Assembly: GCA_947259865.1 (NCBI GenBank)
Contig: CAMYNZ010000127.1
Location: forward strand, 1-9,574
DNA: 9,574 bases
Direction of reading: 5' to 3'
Source of the DNA: an uncultured Desulfobacterales bacterium
GTDB taxonomy: Bacteria; Desulfobacterota; Desulfobacteria; Desulfobacterales; G020354645
Below, piece by piece: positions 7,598-9,574 of this stretch (its first letter is position 1; the number at the start of each line of letters is the position of its first letter). The notes under the pieces were generated by a model. That model saw only the letters and a list, made by a program, of their open reading frames with translations. It ran no database searches and was not told the DNA's origin. The translations under genes were made by a program, and so were the position numbers.

Positions 7598-8143
7598 TTA
7601 GCTCAACCGAAGTGTGGTGATGCAGGTCTTGCTGTTATCGAATGTTTCAATCGTGCCTTTCACTTTTCGATTCAATCCCAGAATGTTCAGTTCAATCCGG
7701 CGATTTCTGGGGAGCCAGAGCTCAAAAAAACCATTCCGTAAAGTGGCAATGTTGCCGTCCACCAGGATATTTCCATTCTGGTCAGTTGCCTTCACGTAAA
7801 ACTTTTTCTCGGGCAATTCCCCCTGACAGGAGGACATGTAATGAGTGGTTCAGCGATGGGTCCGATTAATGTAAGGCGCCACGGCCACGAGCATCTTCTC
7901 GTCAGGCAGCGGAATCTTTTTGACTTTTCCCTTGGCGATTTCAAATACTACCTCGCGAGAGTTAACGTAGCTCTTGATATCCTTTTGGGACCACTTCCAT
8001 TCGTTTGCGATGGCCATTGCTTCAAGGGCATCCGCGTTTTTTAATCGGGCTTTAGGTGAATTCTCATCGCCCAAAAGGCCACAGGCCGGGAACAGCGATA
8101 TCACCCCCAAAAAAAGAATCATAGTTAGCAGGAAAAATTTCAT
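7598..8143 (-). CDS. CueP-family metal-binding lipoprotein, candidate selenoprotein (in-frame TGA = Sec98)
   Basis: In Salmonella, CueP is a periplasmic copper-binding protein linked to copper tolerance and copper supply. The 181 codons here match that length (about 179). Residues 1-20 are a signal peptide and C21 (FPAC) is a likely lipidation site, though F at -3 is not the usual Leu. The first half ends IPLPDEKMLVAVAPYINRTHR, then TGA (7852-7850), then TTHYMSSCQGELP with no frame change; NGFFELWLPR and TCITTLRLS close the protein. The family has three conserved Cys; here they are position 98 (TGA), C106 and C174, with the same spacing I recall for Salmonella 96, 104 and 172. A SECIS-like hairpin follows the TGA. 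The ATG at 8143 has GAGGAG 7 bases upstream. Alternatives are a nonsense mutation or a sequencing error, which fit less well given the neighbour. Confidence 0.83.
7818..7834 (-). promoter_or_regulatory. bacterial SECIS-like hairpin in the CueP-like gene
   Basis: Starting 15 bases after the TGA, TCCTCC (7834-7829) pairs with GGGGGA (7823-7818) around TGTCA; an inner T-A pair may tighten the loop to GTC. The stem is 6-7 bp with one G-U. The loop starts 22-23 bases after the TGA and has G in its first or second place, matching the bacterial SECIS description (loop 16-37 bases from UGA, early G). Confidence 0.65.
7850..7852 (-). other. in-frame TGA, proposed selenocysteine codon 98 of the CueP-like gene
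   Basis: The TGA stands at the T-H-x-C-x-x-H position where CueP proteins carry the first conserved Cys. The same frame is open for 97 codons before and 83 after it, and both sides match one protein family. Confidence 0.78.
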
Positions 8144-8169
8144 CGGTTTTCTCCTCAGCGATTCGATTG

Positions 8170-8181
8170 ACGCATATGCGT
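8170..8181. repeat. palindrome ACGCATATGCGT between the two selenoprotein genes
   Basis: A perfect 12-base palindrome in the 65-base gap between the thioredoxin-like and CueP-like genes, about 27 bases before the CueP start. It could be a regulator site or a small stem; no function can be assigned. Confidence 0.35.
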
Positions 8182-8208
8182 GCTTATTTTTGCATCCCTT
8201 TTTATATT

Positions 8209-8778
8209 TTACAGCAGGCGGTATGGATAGGCCCGCTGGGTCCACTCGCTTGCCGGAAAATCAGCTTGGAGTAGTTCATAGGCTTCCTTGAGAGCCTTTG
8301 GTTCGTGGCTGTCTTTATAACGGGTGACGCCCTCCAGATAAATGGCTTCCGGAATTACAGCGCTTTTGGAGAAATCCCCTTGAAGCCTGTGAAGCGTTGA
8401 TAAGGTATTGTCAAAGCGGTCATGATCAAAGTAGACTTTAGAGATACCGAGCATCACCGACGGTATAAATTCCTCGGGCGGGAAAAATCCAAGAGTTTGC
8501 TGGTGCCCGGACCCTTTATCATCCAGGATAGCCAACACCGGTGTCCATTTGACATTGAAGTTGCCGGCCAGCGGCTGTGAATCATAAGCTACCCGCAGGG
8601 GGACGACGTGATGATTGATAAACGCAATGACGCTATTTTCAGGATACGTAACTGCATCCATTTGCTGACATCCGATTCATTGCGGATTGAAAAAATCCAG
8701 CAATATGGGCTTAGCATCTGATTTCGCCCGTGCTAAGGCCGAATCCCATTCTGTTTCCCAACTGATTTTATCTGTCAT
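8209..8778 (-). CDS. thioredoxin-like protein with Sec-x-x-Cys active site (in-frame TGA = Sec34) and helical C-terminus
   Basis: A thiol-disulfide oxidoreductase-like protein of 189 codons. After a short start (MTDKISWETEW) comes the thioredoxin strand AKPILLDFFNPQ, then TGA (codon 34), then IGCQQMDAVTYPENSVIAF. In related proteins this place is CxxC; here it would be U34-I-G-C37. The fold continues with the cis-proline at T79-P80 (KWTPVLAIL), and residues beyond about 110 form a TPR-like helical tail (GVTRYKDSHEPKALKEA). No signal peptide is present, so it is probably cytoplasmic. The ATG at 8778 has AAGGTGA 7 bases upstream and an in-frame stop two codons before it, so the start is firm; starting after the TGA at 8661 would remove the active site and first strand. 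A SECIS-like hairpin follows. It is upstream of the CueP-like gene on the same strand, probably one operon. Confidence 0.9.
8642..8659 (-). promoter_or_regulatory. bacterial SECIS-like hairpin in the thioredoxin-like gene
   Basis: Starting 17 bases after the TGA, GGATGC (8659-8654) pairs with GTATCC (8647-8642), six pairs with one G-U, around the loop AGTTAC. The loop starts 24 bases from the TGA and has G in second place. The layout resembles the E. coli fdhF element, whose upper stem GGUUGC leads to the loop AGGUCU. Confidence 0.72.
8677..8679 (-). other. in-frame TGA, proposed selenocysteine codon 34 of the thioredoxin-like gene
   Basis: The TGA replaces the N-terminal, nucleophilic Cys of the thioredoxin CxxC motif, giving U-I-G-C. 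The frame is open on both sides and the protein sequence is continuous across it. This is the classic position for Sec in thioredoxin-fold selenoproteins. Confidence 0.88.
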
Positions 8779-8798
8779 GATCTTTCACCTTTCATTTT

Positions 8799-8804
8799 AT
8801 TATA
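8799..8804 (-). promoter_or_regulatory. possible -10 box of the thioredoxin-CueP unit
   Basis: A perfect TATAAT on the minus strand about 20 bases before the start codon. No good -35 is found at normal spacing, and the leader would be very short, so this is a weak call. Confidence 0.25.
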
Positions 8805-8946
8805 ATTATCGTTTGTATCATCCAGGCCGCATCCAATGTTGCTTTATTATGATAAGCATTAAACCGGCAACGCAAAAGTTTTAGCACCGTTTTGGACCCT
8901 TTTTGTTTTTGAGACGATATTAAATTGGGGATATAACGGTGTTGAC

Positions 8947-8970
8947 GCAGCTAAAAACTGCTGTAATACT
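8947..8970 (+). promoter_or_regulatory. candidate promoter of the SDR gene
   Basis: TTGACG (8942-8947), 17 bases, then AATACT (8965-8970) preceded by TGT, giving an extended -10. Five of six -35 and four of six -10 bases match. Start near 8977, about 47 bases before the SDR start codon. The region 8779-9023 is the shared divergent promoter space and shows no other gene. Confidence 0.4.
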
Positions 8971-9023
8971 CGATTATTAAAAGTTTGCCGGATGAGATTT
9001 ATAATAAAAAGGAGGAAAGAATT

Positions 9024-9574
9024 ATGGAGCTTAAACTCACAGATAAAGTGGCTATTATTACCGGTGCCAGCAGAGGGATAGGGGCAGCCTCGGCCAAGGC
9101 CCTTGCCTATCACGGTTCAACGGTAATTATCAATTATATCCATAGTAAAGACAAAGCGGAAGCGCTGCTCAAAGAAATCAAAACAGGCGGCGGCAAAGGA
9201 ATGATTTTTCAAGCAGATGTGAGAGAGCGCGGTGCGGTGGACGCAATGGTGGACTCTGCGCTCAAAGAATTTGGAAAAATAGACATTCTTGTCAACAACG
9301 CCAATATCAATTTCCCCATAAAACCTTTTAGCGAACTTTCATGGGATGAGATAGAGGCCAAAATCATGGGCGAAATGAAGGCCCTTTATAACTGTTCCCA
9401 GGCAGTGTTGAGGGATATGACCCAGAGAAAATCGGGCAAGCTCATATTTATAAGCAGTTCTCTATCCCGTTTTCCCGGATTTGGGTTTTCGGCGCATGCC
9501 GCGGCAAAATCGGCTATGGATGGTATGGCCAAGGTGATGGCAACGGAGTTGGGGCCATACGGGATAAGCGTTAA
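9024..9574 (+). CDS. short-chain dehydrogenase/reductase (FabG-like), C-terminus outside window
   Basis: NAD(P)-dependent Rossmann-fold oxidoreductase; 183 codons are visible of perhaps 250. The nucleotide-binding motif TGASRGIG is at 13-20, the structural NNA motif is in LVNNAN, and the SSS segment supplies the catalytic S145. The Tyr expected 13 residues later is His (H158 in SAHAAAK), followed four residues on by the catalytic-site K162. The codon is CAT where TAT or TAC is expected. Thus it may be a variant subgroup in which His or another residue acts, or an inactive paralogue. The sequence resembles 3-oxoacyl-ACP reductase-like members but the substrate cannot be told. The ATG at 9024 has a full AAGGAGG (9009-9015) 8 bases upstream. 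It is divergent from the selenoprotein pair, so a functional link is not implied. Confidence 0.9.
   Translation, partial: MELKLTDKVAIITGASRGIGAASAKALAYHGSTVIINYIHSKDKAEALLKEIKTGGGKGMIFQADVRERGAVDAMVDSALKEFGKIDILVNNANINFPIKPFSELSWDEIEAKIMGEMKALYNCSQAVLRDMTQRKSGKLIFISSSLSRFPGFGFSAHAAAKSAMDGMAKVMATELGPYGISV

Noticed and set aside
7598..8245. Two separate small genes, one from 8245 to 7850 and one from 7837 to 7598
   Set aside because: They are in the same frame, 12 bases apart across a TGA, and together form one CueP-length protein. The ATG at 8245 lies inside the thioredoxin-like gene; the signal peptide and ribosome site point to 8143.
7614..8291. Forward open frames opposite the CueP-like and thioredoxin-like genes
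   Set aside because: They are shadows of the minus-strand genes with no ribosome sites or family likeness.
8209..8661. Thioredoxin-like gene starting at 8661
   Set aside because: The start lacks a ribosome site and discards the active-site strand that is plainly encoded upstream in the same frame back to 8778.
7598..8778. Alternative genetic code (TGA as Trp or Gly)
   Set aside because: tig, clpP, clpX and lon contain no in-frame TGA, and both TGAs sit at Cys positions.
8859..9113. Reverse open frame of 84 codons
   Set aside because: It overlaps the start of the SDR gene and the divergent promoter region, and has no recognisable features.

Overview
The window looks like a chromosomal segment of a Gram-negative anaerobe, most likely a Desulfobacterota (former deltaproteobacterial) sulfate reducer or relative. 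The grounds are the tig-clpP-clpX-lon order, the protein style of the chaperone and protease genes, tRNA genes with encoded CCA, and what appear to be two selenoproteins side by side, a trait common in that phylum. This assignment is inference from gene content only.

Layout. 1-605 (-): N-terminal part of an exported N-acetylmuramoyl-L-alanine amidase with its own sigma70-like promoter. 835-921 (+): tRNA-Leu(UAG). 1206-6961 (+): protein quality-control cluster tig, clpP, clpX, lon, closed by a strong hairpin terminator that could work in both directions. 7032-7344 (-): tRNA-Val(UAC) followed by tRNA-Asp(GUC), with an upstream promoter. 7598-8778 (-): a two-gene unit, thioredoxin-like protein then CueP-like metal-binding lipoprotein. 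9024-9574 (+): N-terminal part of a short-chain dehydrogenase/reductase, divergent from that unit.

Main result. Each gene of the 7598-8778 unit is interrupted by one in-frame TGA, so a standard caller would report a truncated thioredoxin lacking its active site and a CueP broken in two. In both genes the reading frame continues through the TGA without a shift, the TGA falls exactly where the family has a functional cysteine, and a short hairpin with a G at the start of its apical loop follows at the spacing expected of a bacterial SECIS. I read both as selenocysteine codons: a U-I-G-C thioredoxin active site (Sec34) and a CueP with Sec98 in place of the first of its three conserved cysteines. 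Sec in thioredoxin-like folds is known; I do not recall Sec in the CueP family.

How the parts work together. Trigger factor folds nascent chains, ClpXP and Lon degrade damaged or regulatory proteins, and the cluster is a conserved housekeeping block. The selenoprotein pair suggests a redox or metal-handling module with an exported metal-binding protein and a thiol/selenol oxidoreductase. No Sec machinery (selA, selB, selC, selD) lies in the window, so its presence elsewhere in the genome is a key test.
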